Shown here one piece after another: positions 22,915-33,805 of a stretch of DNA of 64,000 nucleotides. A program made the position numbers and the translations under genes. Location of the stretch: the NCBI GenBank assembly GCA_015680905.1, contig CM027383.1, positions 93,508,001 through 93,572,000 on the forward strand. The letters run 5' to 3'. Position 1 is the stretch's first letter. Each line of letters opens with the position of its first letter. Below the pieces are notes generated by a model. That model did no database searches. It was not told where the DNA came from and saw only the letters and a program-made list of their open reading frames with translations. The DNA comes from Coptis chinensis. Taxonomy: Eukaryota; Streptophyta; Magnoliopsida; Ranunculales; Ranunculaceae.

Positions 22915-23175
22915 TATTAGAATATATTAGTATTAGTATATGTCCAATATGGAAAGTCCCATGTTTCTATAAGTATGGACATCCATATCTAGTAGTTGCT
23001 ATTATCATAGTTTAGGTTAGTATAAGTATGTAACTCTGGGTAGAGAACAAACTCTCTGAGACTCCTAACACTCCAACCCTAATCAATCTCTAGTCTTCTA
23101 TGTTCTTATTCTTGGTTTCTCTAATATATCTATGTTTCAACTCTCCTAGGATTACTACTAATATAGAATTCAACA
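22915..23175 (+). mobile_element. Non-autonomous LTR element, 5' LTR
   Basis: 261 bp from tattagaatatattag to gaattcaaca, nearly identical to 25051-25310. Both copies start TA rather than TG. The sequence preceding it (gaaat) and that following the 3' LTR (taaat) match at 4 of 5 positions, consistent with a slightly eroded target duplication. The high similarity of the LTRs suggests a younger insertion than the other elements. Confidence 0.85.
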
Positions 23176-23188
23176 TGGTATCGGAGCG
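23176..23188 (+). other. Primer binding site of the non-autonomous element
   Basis: tggtatcggagcg directly after the 5' LTR, one base different from the initiator tRNA-Met complement (tggtatcagagc). Confidence 0.75.
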
Positions 23189-25050
23189 AGGTTCAGTGGT
23201 ATGCTAGGAGAAGAATTCTTCACAAACAAAAAAAAAAAAATCAAGTCTTTTTAAGTTTTTCAGTATATTATTCAAGTTAAGTTTCAAGTTTTCTCACAAG
23301 AAGAAGGTCATCTCAATCCAAGTTTCAATTTTTTCTCTGGCGGGTTTACTATTCACGGATACTATTCACCGGCAATGTTTACCAACATTATTCATCGACA
23401 TTGTTCATGGTACTATTCACAGGTACTATTCACTAGCACTGTTCACGGTACTGTTTATCGTCATGTTAAAGTAAGTTTTCAAGATTCCGCTAGTGTTTAA
23501 AGTTTGTTTGAAGAATGCTAGGAGAGAGATATGAAGAAATTCAGTATTGGTTTCTTAGTATTGTTTCGTTTCCACAATCTCTCTGTCTTAGTATTGATAA
23601 GAGGGGTACAACCTCTTTGTATCTCGGAGTCTTTGAAGTTAGTATTGGACGTGGTGCGCACGCGCTCAGTCCACACGCCAAAAGTTGTTTTCAGTATTGT
23701 TCGTTTTGTATTCAAAGAAGAGGGCGTGGGCAGAATTGCCTGAGATGGGCGCGGGGTGCACTCTTGCTTGACTCGACTTCCAGGCGGTGGGCGGGCCCAA
23801 TCAATATCTTGACGACGGCGCGACACGCTACTCATGCCTCCACACATAAGTTTTGAGATTTTTGAAGTATCAAGGCTTTGGAAGGTAGTTTGCACTCTCA
23901 TCCAGGATTGGAGGGGTATTATTGTTTGTATGTCGTTATGGATGTTTGGGTTTCTAGCTTCTGTGCAGTTGGTATTCATGCCGTATTCTGTCTCAGTTTT
24001 TAGAACATGATCAAGTTGTTTGTTTGAAGTATTATATGGGCACATGACCTCTATCTCACGAGGAATTATTCTTTCCATCTTCTACTGTTCCAGAAGTTCG
24101 CAGTCATAAAAAGGCGCGACCCACCCTTCACTTTCTATAGTGAGTATTGTTTGATGCATGTTCTATTAGAATTTTTTTTGTGAATTGGAGTATGAGGTAT
24201 TGTTTTTTGAAGTGGGCATTGGTTGGTTGTATAAGTTGGTATTTAGTTTTCTTAGTTTCAAGTTCAAGTCGGAATAGACAAGCCTTTGTATGTTTCAACA
24301 AACTTGTATATTCCAAATTGAGAGGGGGAATAGGGAGATATGAAGACATTCAATAGTATATGAGGGAAGGAGAATATGGAGATGTATGAGGAAGAGTACT
24401 CATGTCTCCATATTCCAGCAAGCCTTGACGAACTCTTCATGACAAGGCATATCCACTATTCAGTCTTCAGTATGGCATATCCACTATTCAATCTTCAGTA
24501 TGATATCTCCACTATTCAGTCTTCAGTATTTAGGTAGCAGTTAAGCCTCAACTGCACGTATGTTTCAAGTAGCAGTTAGGCCTCAATTGCAAGTATGTTT
24601 CATGTAGCAGTTCAAGCCTCAACTGCACGTATGTTTTAGGTAGCAATCAAGCCTCAACTGCAAGTATGTTTCAGGAGTACCCATAATAGTATTTTGTTAA
24701 CATTAACAGTGATATTGATAGTAGCAGCCAAGAAGTGAACATCAAGTTAGTGTTATTGTTTTCATTTTATATTATGACAGCCATAACAGCGAATGGAGTG
24801 AGTAGTATCCAAGCAGCGCACCACTAAACCGGTGTTATGATTTTAGTTTGTGACTGTGGTACACCTTTAGTATTTAGGTTAGGCCATTGCCTACACCGAC
24901 AGTTTCACCTCTAGAACGTCTCAACAGTTGTTCGAGTTCTTCAACTAAAGACAGTTCTATACGAAAGGAGGAGTAGTATTATTATCTTTTGTTTTTTTGT
25001 AATCCAAGTTGTAATTTGCATAGTTTGCGTAATTACAACTTGAGGGGGAG
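23189..25050 (+). mobile_element. Non-coding internal region of the non-autonomous LTR element
   Basis: About 1.86 kb without gag or pol. It has short TACTATTCAC/TTCACGGTACTG repeats (23350-23460), a GC-rich stretch near 23640-23850, tandem arrays at 24420-24676, and a copia-like end (acaacttgagggggag, 25036-25050) that acts as polypurine tract. A 186-codon minus-strand frame (23518-24078) has no family features. The element would depend on proteins from a full-length copia relative. Confidence 0.75.
24420..24676 (+). repeat. Two adjoining short tandem arrays inside the element
   Basis: First, about three copies of a ~30-bp unit (tatccactattcagtcttca). Then four copies of a 35-bp unit (gtagcagttaagcctcaact, gcacgtatgtttcaa) starting at 24534, 24569, 24604 and 24640. 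Both lie in the 3' half of the internal region. Confidence 0.85.
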
Positions 25051-25310
25051 TATTAGAATATGTTAGTATTAGTATATGTCCAATATGAAAAGTCCCATGT
25101 TTCTATAAGTGTGGACATCCATATCTAGTAATTTCTATTATCATATTTTAGGTTAGTATAAGTATGTAACTCTGGGTAGAGAATAAACTCTTTGAGACTC
25201 CAACACTCCAACCCTAATCAATCTTTAATCTTCTTTGTTCTTATTCTTGGTTTCTCTAATATATCTATGTTTCAACTCTCCTAGCATCACCACTAACATA
25301 GAATTCAACA
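25051..25310 (+). mobile_element. Non-autonomous LTR element, 3' LTR
   Basis: 260 bp starting tattagaatatgttag directly after a G-run and ending gaattcaaca. It differs from the 5' LTR by only scattered substitutions and a few indels (for example actcctaacactcc against actccaacactcc). Confidence 0.88.
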
Positions 25311-25829
25311 TAAATGTTAAGATATGCAAGTGCTTTTTTAGTTTTTAATTTTTTATATATGATAATGATGAAGACAAAGCATAATATCTTTGTTCCTGTA
25401 TTATAAAGTTGCACAGGCTATCGTGGGCAAATATCATCAGCTGATATTTCAGCCCATATATACTTTTAGATATCAAGATATTGACATAAAGGTTGATATG
25501 TTCCTATAAGTTGAATGTTGCAGGTCTGAGCGGGAATAAGGAGATGGAGAAGAAGAAGAATGGACACGTGTCATCATGTGATTGGAGTGAAGCTAGCTTG
25601 GAGGACTACATAAAGACTAAAGGAGGAGAGAGAAATCATTATCTTCTCCCCCACACAAAATTGTAAACGAGAGCAAAACAGAGAGATTGTACAGAACATC
25701 TTTATCATTCAATAAACATAGTTCAGATCATATCGAATTCCATTTCAATCTTTAGTAGATACTTGTTAAATTACCACTCAATCTTCAAGAACTTGTTAGA
25801 TCTTCAGCAAAGGCAACTTGATCACCACA
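25311..25829 (+). mobile_element. Transporter 3' flank passing into the 5' LTR of a Tat-type gypsy element
   Basis: The right border of the LTR is clear: it ends caccaca at 25829, just before a gypsy-type primer site. The left border is not, because no second LTR is present; TG starts at 25314 and 25441 are candidates. The LTR holds a CACGTG G-box at 25565-25570 and a tacataaag TATA-like motif near 25606. Any remaining transporter 3' UTR lies between 25311 and this LTR. Confidence 0.55.
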
Positions 25830-25845
25830 TTGGTGTCGTCCGTGC
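25830..25845 (+). other. Primer binding site, Tat-type gypsy element
   Basis: ttggtgtcgtccgtgc, resembling the TTGGCGCCGTCTGTGG site of Tat-type gypsy elements with a few changes. Confidence 0.5.
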
Positions 25846-26031
25846 ATCAAAAGCTTGAGAGATCAATGTTGATCTTTCTCCCTTGTGATGTGCAATTAAC
25901 TGATCAATTTGGACTGTTTTTTGTTGATGGTTTTGCACAGTTGTTGTGCATTCATCAAGAAAGGATTGTTTGAAGTTTTCTTAGGATTAACGAAGTGTAT
26001 TGAGGAAGTTTTGATTTGAGAATTGTTCAAA

Positions 26032-27475
26032 ATGCCTCCAAAAAGAAACACAGCTAGTAAGGGAGCAGTGAATGAGGACAACACATCCAAGAATGAGGAA
26101 AGGCGAACAAGAAGATCAGTAAGTAGAGTAGTGGATGAATTGGAAGAGATACAAGAAGAAGAAGTTTATTTACATGCTTTATTGAAGAAATTCAATGAAT
26201 TGGAGAAGCAAAATAAGGCGTTAATGGCAGAATATAAGGCGGTGAGAGAAATGAATGAGAAACTTACACATGAAGAATTCTATGAGAAGGCGGTGGTGGA
26301 GTCAACCTCGGTCACCCCAGTGGCTAGAAAGAGCCATCTTAGAGAAGCACAATCTGTGACAAATACAACACAAAAAGTGGTCCATGAAGAGGAGATAAAG
26401 CAAACAACACAACCAATCACGAAATAAATGGTTCAAGAGATGATGCAGCGACAATTTGGAAACAAGTTGTTAGAGAAGGTGTCGACATCGATCAAATTGG
26501 CCGACGATGTTGGTCGAAACCCTCTCAAGAAGGAACTTGAATTGATGTCGTTACCCTTTAAGTTTAAAAACCTAAAGTACAATCAGTATGATGGGACAAT
26601 GGACCCTATGGATCATTTGTTCGGTTTCCGACATTAATTTTTGGTATACCAAGGAACAGAGTATTGGGATTCGTTGTTATGTCGGTCATTCTCAGCAAGT
26701 CTAAAGGGCAAGGCATTGAAATGGTTTTGTTCATTGCAGGAAGGGTCAATTGACTGTAATCGGGAAATCAAAGAAACATTCTTGACAAATTATGGCCATC
26801 AATGAATAAAACCGAAGTAGGTATCAGCTCTATTTCATTTGAAGCAAAGTAAAAAGGAGTCGCTTAAAGACTTTCTGACTAGATTCAAGGCCGAAGCACA
26901 GTCTGTTGAAAAGCTAGACAAGGCCGAGATGACGGAAGTCATGGCATTTCAAACCGGTCTGATCCCAGCATCGGATATGCATAAATACTTGTTACGCAAT
27001 GAGGTTAAAAGTCTACAAGAATTGCATGACAAATCTGAAATGGATATTCAAGTCGAGGAAGGAATCCAAGCAGTTACAGTTCAAATTGTGCTTCAAGTAT
27101 CGAACTCGGGGAAAATAGAAAAAGATACTCGAGATTGAGGTGAGAGTCGAGAGTATTCAAAGCCAGATAAGAGGAAGTCTCGTGATGATTATGCAAGACC
27201 GGAAACTTAACCTCCAGCGAAAAGGAAATATGAGAGGACACTACAAGAGGAATTAGATCCAAAGAACATCGTGGCCATCAATACAACCTCAGAAGATATC
27301 TTGAGAAGAGTGGGTAAGGAAGCTTATGTGAGACATCCACAATTCACTCCTAAAGAATTGCCAGAGAAGCCATATTGCCAGTTTCATAAAGTCAAGAATC
27401 ATGAAACAAACAAGTATTTGCAATTGTTAAAGGAGAATGATAGGCTGATAAAAGATGGAAAGCTTTGAGAATTTA
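26032..27475 (+). pseudogene. Tat-type gypsy gag
   Basis: Starts MPPKRNTASKGAVNE at 26032. A charged, partly coiled-coil N-terminal stretch is interrupted by TAA at 26425, then LELMSLPFKFKNLKYNQYDG (26536-26595) and DPMDHLFGF open the capsid. The gag core continues in frame (GKALKWFCSLQEGS, about 26708; KESLKDFLTRFKAEAQSVEK, 26857-26916; TGLIPASDMHKYL). Stops occur at 26635, 26803 and 27136. A later part (26400-27475) includes PEKPYCQFHKVKNHET, a string preceding protease in this lineage, where a CCHC knuckle is replaced by C.FH...NH. Not functional. Confidence 0.8.
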
Positions 27476-27683
27476 GAGCTGATGCTCGACCAGAGATCAT
27501 AGCTACAATACATGCATGAGAAACTGTTAGGAGTGATAAACATGATTTATTCGAGATAAAATCAGAAGAATATTATTCAAGATAAAATCAGGAAACTTTC
27601 GACATTGAGGGAGGTTCTAGAGGTCAATATTGAGCCGATACGGTAAATCCAAATCTGGTATTGACTAGCATCCTAGAGCAATA

Positions 27684-28199
27684 ATGTTTGTTCCAGAGGA
27701 TTTATCGAAGGTTATGTTGCTTCATGATAATGCGTTGTTAATTACTTTGCACATTTAAGGATATGATGTACAAAAGATCTTGGTAGATTGTGGAAGTTTG
27801 GTGAATATTTTGTTTTGGAAAGCATTCACCGGCATCGGTCTCGATGAGACTCATTTAAAAGCACCATAGTTCAACATATACGGTTTTAATGGAAGCTCCA
27901 CCAAGCCAGCTGGGGAGATCAAGTTACCAATGCGAGTTGGACCACAAACTGTGATGACAAAAGTCGTTGTTATAACCCATCATTCTGATCACAATGCAAT
28001 CCTCGATAGAAAATGGATTCATGATATGAGTTCAGTTCCAAGTACTTTCTATCAAGCAATTAGATTTCCCACTGCATATGGTTTGCATGAAATAAGGGGA
28101 GATCAGTTAGAATCAGAAAAATGCAATTTTCTCACGGTGAAGGGTATGATGAAAGAAAATAGGCAAGACGATGGGGGCGTCTTGGAAAGCTCAAATTAG
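27684..28199 (+). pseudogene. Tat-type gypsy protease
   Basis: The active-site string reads VDCGSLVNILFWKAF (about 27783-27827), the D.GS..NI pattern of Tat proteases, followed by FNIYGFNGSSTKPAGEIKLP (27870-27929) and VVITHHSDHNAILDRKWIHD (27966-28025). Stops occur at 27757 and 27867, and the frame ends at 28197 shortly before the solo LTR insertion at 28240. Confidence 0.82.
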
Positions 28200-28239
28200 C
28201 AATTATAGGAGATTTTACTTGCCGATACCGATATGCAGC

Positions 28240-29674
28240 TGATATTAGCTTTTTCTATGTAGAGATTGAACTCTCTAATTTGGCATAAAAGCAACTCAAA
28301 GTTCCTTACTCACGATCTTCGTTTTCGTGAAGTTGGAATAAGGATTCGAACCAACCTAAAGTCTAGGACAACTACAAATTGGTTGTTACAAGTTTTTTAG
28401 GAACTAATGAGTAAGGTTATAATATTAATGCTGGGTTTTTCCTACACAAACAAAAAAAAACATTAAGGTTTGAAATCATGCACTTAATACAAAATACAAA
28501 TTACTAAAGAAAAGGTGGAGAGCTAATCCTCCTCATGTGAAACTAACATTTAGTTGTTGATTTGAAAAAGGTTTATTTGATTCTTCCTAGACTCATAGAC
28601 AAACCCTAATGGAAGAAAACTTGATCCCTAGCATGTATGGCTCATTAAAGAGTTCATACATGCTTGGAACCAAGCAATGACTTATCTCTAAGCTCATTAC
28701 TTTGATTCCTAACTAGACACTACACCAACTATCATTTTGGGATAGGATGCAGGTCTAGTTGTTCTTCCTAACAACCTGCCAAGCCAACCACAAATATTCT
28801 CCCTCACATGAGATGGATTAACTCCCCAAAAGAGAAGTTAGCTCATGATCCTTGGGATGATGAATTACAAGCTAGAAGAACAAAATAGAGAGAAAGAAAA
28901 AGAAGAAAACCCAATTAAACTCACTTGCTTTTCATTTTCTAGAAGAAAACTAAGGTTTCCTCCATTAAAACTATTACAAGCTTTTACAAAAAACAAAAAA
29001 TTAAAACTAAAAAATAGCTAAGGAACTAAAATAATACAAGGTAAGGAAAATAAGTCAAGGGAGTAAATAGAGTGTCCCCCCTTTGTTTTGTTTTCTTCTC
29101 CATTTGAGAGACATCTCATTTCCTCCCATGTGAAACATCAAACCACATTTACTTCATTTTTATCCACCACATTAAAACAAAGTGACACCTTGCCTTTTTT
29201 TCACTATTAACACCTAATCTAATTAATTACATGCAAGGTGTCAACTTTGCACCAATAATTTGTCATTTTTTGTCTTGACATGCTCCATGATTGATGATTC
29301 ATCCAATCTTGTGGGCCCGCGATAGTGGGTCTTATGTGTAGTCCATGGCGGTCCGGTCTTTGGGCAATTTTACAACTTCCCCCTATCGTAGAGTTCTTTC
29401 ACCGATTGTCCGGAAAGCAGCTCACTTTGTCGATTCGAGTCCCCGGGTTCAAGAGATAGGAGCTTCGGAAGTTTGATGCTTCGCGGCGGATTTGGAAGAA
29501 TTCATATATATGTCGTTCCTCGTGCTTTATTGCAGGTTTAAACCATATTTCCATGTTTACTGCGAATATCTGCAAAAGTATAAAAACATATTTATTTCAT
29601 GATTATTAAACACATAGTTAACCAAATTTATATGTCTCAACGGGGTTTCATAATACACTTTTGGGTGCTTATCA
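28240..29674 (-). mobile_element. Solo LTR with perfect 5-bp target duplication
   Basis: 1,435 bp bounded by TGATA and TATCA and flanked by the direct repeat GCAGC (28235-28239 and 29675-29679). It has no coding region, no primer site and no partner LTR, as expected after recombination between two LTRs. On the minus strand it begins TGATAAGCACCCAAAAGTG, a typical plant LTR start, so that orientation is preferred. It splits the Tat element between protease and RT and is therefore younger than that element. Confidence 0.72.
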
Positions 29675-29829
29675 GCAGCGAATACATGAGCAGGTAAAAT
29701 TTACACAAGAGTTAAAGCATAATGAAGAGATATGGATAAGTAAACCATAGAGGCAGTTGAAAAAGTTAATATATGCACGGAAGAGAATGATTGTCATACA
29801 TTAATTGGAACAGAGATGCATTTGACCAT

Positions 29830-30581
29830 TAGAGATGAATTGATGAATTGATGGTTTTCTTGAAAGAAAACCAAGATATTTTCGCTTGGTTGATGTAGGA
29901 TCTCACCGGTATCCATCCCGATATCTGTTCCCACAAGCTAAGCATGGAGGAAAGCGTGACACCCGTGCATCGAAACATCAAAAAGTTAGACCAATGTATG
30001 AAGAAGCGGTGCAAGATTAAATCAAGAAGATGCTCAATAATGAGATTATTAAAGAGGTAGACCATTCTGATTGGGTGGCAAATATTGTAGTTGTACCCAA
30101 AAAGAATGGTAAAGTTTGAATTAGTGTTGACTTCATGGATGTAAATAAAAAGTGCCCCAAAGATCATTATCCGATGCCAATGATAGATGAGTTGGTCGAT
30201 CGAACAACAAGTTTCAAATTAATTAGCTTCTGCGATGGGTACTCCAAATATTTTCAGATTCTAATGGCCATCATCGATCAACTCAAAATGGCTTTCGTCG
30301 TAGATGGAGGTATATGTTGCTTTATCAGAATGCCTTTTGGTTTAAAAAATGCGGGAGCCATTTATCATAGGTTAGTAGAAAAAGATGTTCAAAAAACTCA
30401 TAAAGCATATCATATCGTCGAAGTGTATATCGATGACATGGTTATAAAGTCCAAAAAGGTGGTGGACTATGTCAAAGATCTTGATATCGTATTTCGGATA
30501 TTAAGACAATTTAACATGAAGCTCAACCCTGAAAAATGCACATTTGGCGTGGGTTCAGGAAATTTTTGGGATATATTGTAA
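29830..30581 (+). pseudogene. Tat-type gypsy reverse transcriptase
   Basis: RT N-terminus FLKENQDIFAW at 29851, then a region broken by frameshifts to 30120. The palm is open from 30135: CPKDHYPMPMIDELVD, FKLISFCDGYSKYFQI, RMPFGLKNAGAIYHRL and VYIDDMVIKSK (30423-30455), where YIDD carries the catalytic Asp pair. The thumb string MKLNPEKCTFGV is near 30516. A TAA at 30579 and the loss of the following region end the frame. Confidence 0.88.
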
Positions 30582-31437
30582 CCAAGAGGGGTATCAATGC
30601 TAATCCAAATCAAATACGAACAATTTAGCAGATGCCCTCACCAAAAATGAGGAAGCAGATCAGAGGCTAACAAGAAGAATAGTTGCACTCAACAAATTCA
30701 TTTCAGGAACATCAGATCGATGTAAGCCACTTTTCAAGTTGCTTAAGAAAATTACGGAATTCTATTGGAATGAAGAATGTGAAAATACATTTTTTTGAAT
30801 TAAAGAAGTATCTGTAAGATATGCCAACACTTACAAAACCAGATGAGGGTGAAAACTTACTTCTTTATCTCGCCATATCGGAATTCGCCATATGTTCCAT
30901 ATTGGTGAAAGTAGAAAAGGGTGTTGAAAGGCTCGTATATTTTTAAAGCAAGACAATGCTTGAGGCAGAAACAAGATATTCGATGCTTGAGAAATATGCT
31001 CTCACACTGTTGTTCTCTTCTCAGAGGTTAAAACCATATTTTTAGGCACATTTTATGATTGTTATGACAAATTTTCCACTAAAGTAGATTCTTGTGAAGA
31101 CGGCTAAGTCGGGAAGGATGTTAAAATGGTCAGTATTGATAAATGAATTTGGTGTCGAATACCAAAATAGGCTATCAGAGAAAAGCCAAGTGCTGGCAGA
31201 TTTCCTTGTAGATTTTCCATGTGAAGATGCTAATTGGGGAATGGAAGAAGAGGAATTTTCGTCGCTACAAGAGCCTGAGGATATTATTGATGAAGATGAT
31301 CCATGGGCTAGAACAAATGGTTAGAGACTATTTGTTGATGGATCATCAGGGAGTAAGGGATGTGGTATCAGAGTGGTATTAGAGTGGAGACGTCCCAAGT
31401 TCATTATTTCAAAATTCCCATGGGTCATGCAATAATA
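30582..31437 (+). pseudogene. Tat-type gypsy RNase H plus second (aRNH-like) RNase H start
   Basis: First RNase H: LLLYLAISEFAICSILV (about 30861), ETRYSMLEKYALTLLF (30967-31014), then VLADFLVDFP (31192-31221). After a stop at 31322 the sequence reads LFVDGSSGSKGCGIRV (31328-31375), the start of the additional archaeal-type RNase H typical of the Tat lineage. Homology ends near 31437. The remainder of this RNase H, integrase, 3' region and 3' LTR are missing here. A candidate for the missing end is the integrase remnant at 17.8-19.4 kb. Confidence 0.8.
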
Positions 31438-31717
31438 ACGTTAATTTTATTTTTAGAATGTCCAAGTCATATAAAGACTATAACTGGTCTCCAATAATAG
31501 GGATCAAACTGAATGCAAATGCATTAAACTAACCTCAAATAATAAATAACGGGAAATCAAATACTATATGCTTTACATTATTATATGTTGTTAATAGTTG
31601 TTTAGCGAGTTGGGTATGTTAGCTAGGTTGTAGTTGATATTGAGATTGTTGTCTGGAGTTGAATTGAGTTAAAATATGATAGTGGGGAATCGATTGGTAT
31701 TGGTATTAACCCCAACA
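31438..31717. repeat. Patchwork junction made of pieces of nearby repeats
   Basis: In order: aatgtccaagtcatata (31457-31473; also at 16522), ctggtctccaataatagggat (31484-31504; also at 20009), one inverted 55-bp satellite monomer (31505-31563), and the last ~145 bp of the copia element 1 LTR (31572-31717, ending caaca). All four sources lie between 11 and 20 kb in this window. This looks like filler DNA from a repaired break. Confidence 0.75.
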
Positions 31718-32320
31718 CACAGAATGAGCAGAAGAATAAATGAGCAGGAAAACTTATACCTTTGTCAGTAAACTTAAAAAGCAGACGTAAGAATGCATGC
31801 TCAGTGAAAGCTGTATTATCTACTCACCCGTGATACACTCTTGCTATTAGCTATCTATCAGTTGATTTCTAGCAAGAATCATCCCTTCTCCTTTATGTAT
31901 AAAACTCTTTTTTTCTTCTATGTGTAAAATTCCCTTTGTGTAAAAAAAACTCTCCATATGAACTCTTCTGTGTGTTCCTTTTTGTTTTAAAACTCCCAAA
32001 AAATAGGAATGAAGGTTTATCTCTTTACCTACGGGGTTTCCTATCCTTAACTAATATTTATCCTATTTTTTTTTTATCTATTCTTATTATTTTTTATTAT
32101 TATTATTATTTATGGTACTAGGAAAATATAAAAATAAAATGGGGTGTTAGACTGGGCAAGAATTTTGAGAGTGTCGAGTGGATGAGTGAGTGAGAGCCGG
32201 GCCAACTGCTGCGGAACCTGCAGGAAGCGATGACATGGATTGGTGAACATGTATGTGGTCATTTAACAGGTCATTCATAATGGAGAGAACCTGATATATT
32301 CATTAAAAGACAGAAGATAC
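31718..32320. other. AT-rich spacer
   Basis: No recognisable gene. There are T-rich and tatta runs around 31900-32110. Nothing else was supported. Confidence 0.4.
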
Positions 32321-32323
32321 TAA

Positions 32324-32700
32324 GGGTGTGTTTGTTATGATGGAAACATGAAAATAGTGGTCCACGGTTTTGTGTTTACCCATGGAAAGGAAATGGGCTT
32401 TTCATAATGGAAAAAGGTTTTTGTGTCTTTAGCTAACCCCGAAAATTTCATGGAAATGAAAGGAAAGGAAATAGATAAATAGGGACTTACTACTAATACA
32501 CTCCACTCAACAATACAATTATTCCTTTCCATAGCTTTTGCAAACAAACATGATTATTCCTTTCCCCAGTTTTTACTTTCCTTTCCCCAGTTTACCAAAC
32601 ACATACCATTTAAAATTATTTCCTTTCCATTCCATTCCATAGTGGACCATCCATTTTATTTCCTTTCCTTTCCATGAGTTAAAATTTAACAAACACACCC
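32324..32700. mobile_element. Tourist/PIF-Harbinger-like MITE
   Basis: 377 bp with terminal inverted repeats GGGTGTGTTTGTT (left) and AACAAACACACCC (right), flanked by TAA on both sides (32321-32323 and 32701-32703), the target size and sequence favoured by PIF/Harbinger transposases. The inner part is rich in ccttttcc/ggaaagg strings that extend the inverted symmetry (ccatggaaaggaaat near 32380, atttcctttcctttccatg near 32658). It encodes nothing and needs a transposase in trans. Confidence 0.78.
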
Positions 32701-32882
32701 TAAGTACTAACTAGCCAACCATTTCTTTTCATGCTTCAGAATTGAGTAAACTATAACTTGCAAATACTGATCATGCTTCATTTCTTGTGCACAAGCTGAG
32801 TGCATGTTCGACATGTATGAATGAGAGGAAGCTATATATTTGAAATTTGGGGTTTACATTAAAGAATAACAATTCATAGTGT

Positions 32883-32936
32883 TTATGAGTACACAAGGTA
32901 ATAATGACTTTTATGAGTACACAAGGTAATAATGAC
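32883..32936 (+). repeat. 27-bp tandem duplication
   Basis: Two consecutive copies of ttatgagtacacaaggtaataatgact, differing at most at the edges, at the presumed outer end of the copia element 2 LTR. Confidence 0.85.
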
Positions 32937-33125
32937 TGGTGAACCAAGACTCTTAGTTTATAGGTATAGGTGGTTCTAGATAATTTCACAGAATGAAAAC
33001 GAATCTATTATTGATTAAGTTAATGAATTGTTACAATGATGAAATATTTATAGTGTAGCAGTTACAATACACGATCACTGTAACTGATAAACTAAAATTA
33101 AAACAGAATAACTATCTAATTATAA
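32937..33125 (-). mobile_element. Copia element 2, 3' LTR (partial)
   Basis: Minus-strand sequence following the copia stop codon. It has a TATAAATATTT promoter-like motif (33043-33055 region) and a downstream AT-rich leader, the usual layout of an LTR. The left border is uncertain; the TG at 32937 next to the 27-bp duplication is one candidate. A copy of the stretch around ttgagccaacaaaatct (33165-33190) also occurs at 48479-48497 near the gag start, which would be the rest of a largely deleted 5' LTR. Confidence 0.45.
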
Positions 33126-33787
33126 CTAATCATTGTCTAAAGCTTGACTAGCTTGACTGTTGACTTGACTAGATTTTGTTGGCTCAATTCCCCATTCAAG
33201 CTTGAAGGGATTTGAAATAACTGAAAGCTTGCTGAGTAAGAAACTGAATCTTTGTACAGAGAGACCTTTTGTGAAGAGATCAACTATTTCATCTTTAGTG
33301 CAGAAATATCTTATTTCAAGAACATTGCTGATAACAAGCTCCCTTATGTAGTGATATTCAATCTCTACATGCTTTGTACAAGCATGAAAGATGGGATTTT
33401 TGGCTAAATAAAGATATTGCACTAATGTTGTCACAATGAATAATTGGAGCTTGAGATAGTGAAATATGCATATCTCTGAACAGAATGCACAGCCAATAAA
33501 TATATTTATGCAGCTATGTGTGCCAATGATCTGTACTCAGCTTTAGTTGAAGAACGAGCTACTGTAAGTTGTTTCTTAGCGGACCAAAATATTAAATTAG
33601 ATCCTAAGAAAATACAAAAATCTGTTATAGACCTTCTATCCATAGGACATCCTCCCCAATCTGCATTAGTATAGGCTTGAATATTCAGTGATCTTTTCCG
33701 AAACCAGACACCATGAGTTATACTGCCCTTTAAATACCTTAAAATCCTCTTAGCTGCTTCCAAATGAGTAGTTCTTGGATTGTGCAT
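33126..33787 (-). pseudogene. Copia element 2 RNase H
   Basis: Minus-strand copia RNase H in two frames. The first (33787-33506) has THLEAAKRILRYLKGSITHG, YTNADWGGCPMDRRS and KAEYRSLA, where Asp of ADWG and Glu of AEYR are conserved catalytic residues. The second (33434-33126) has KHVEIEYHYIRELV and KDEIVDLFTKGL, the usual end. A frameshift lies between them at about 33440-33505. Confidence 0.88.
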
Positions 33788-33805
33788 AAATTGACAGCAA
33801 AAGAG

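Noticed and set aside
23518-24078. 186-codon minus-strand ORF in the non-autonomous LTR element
   Set aside because: No domain, signal or repeat structure; it lies in a non-coding interior opposite to the element's sense. Most likely chance.
29425-29450. tRNA B-box-like gattcgagtcc inside the solo LTR
   Set aside because: No A box, no cloverleaf and no 3' tRNA-like context; not a tRNA or SINE.
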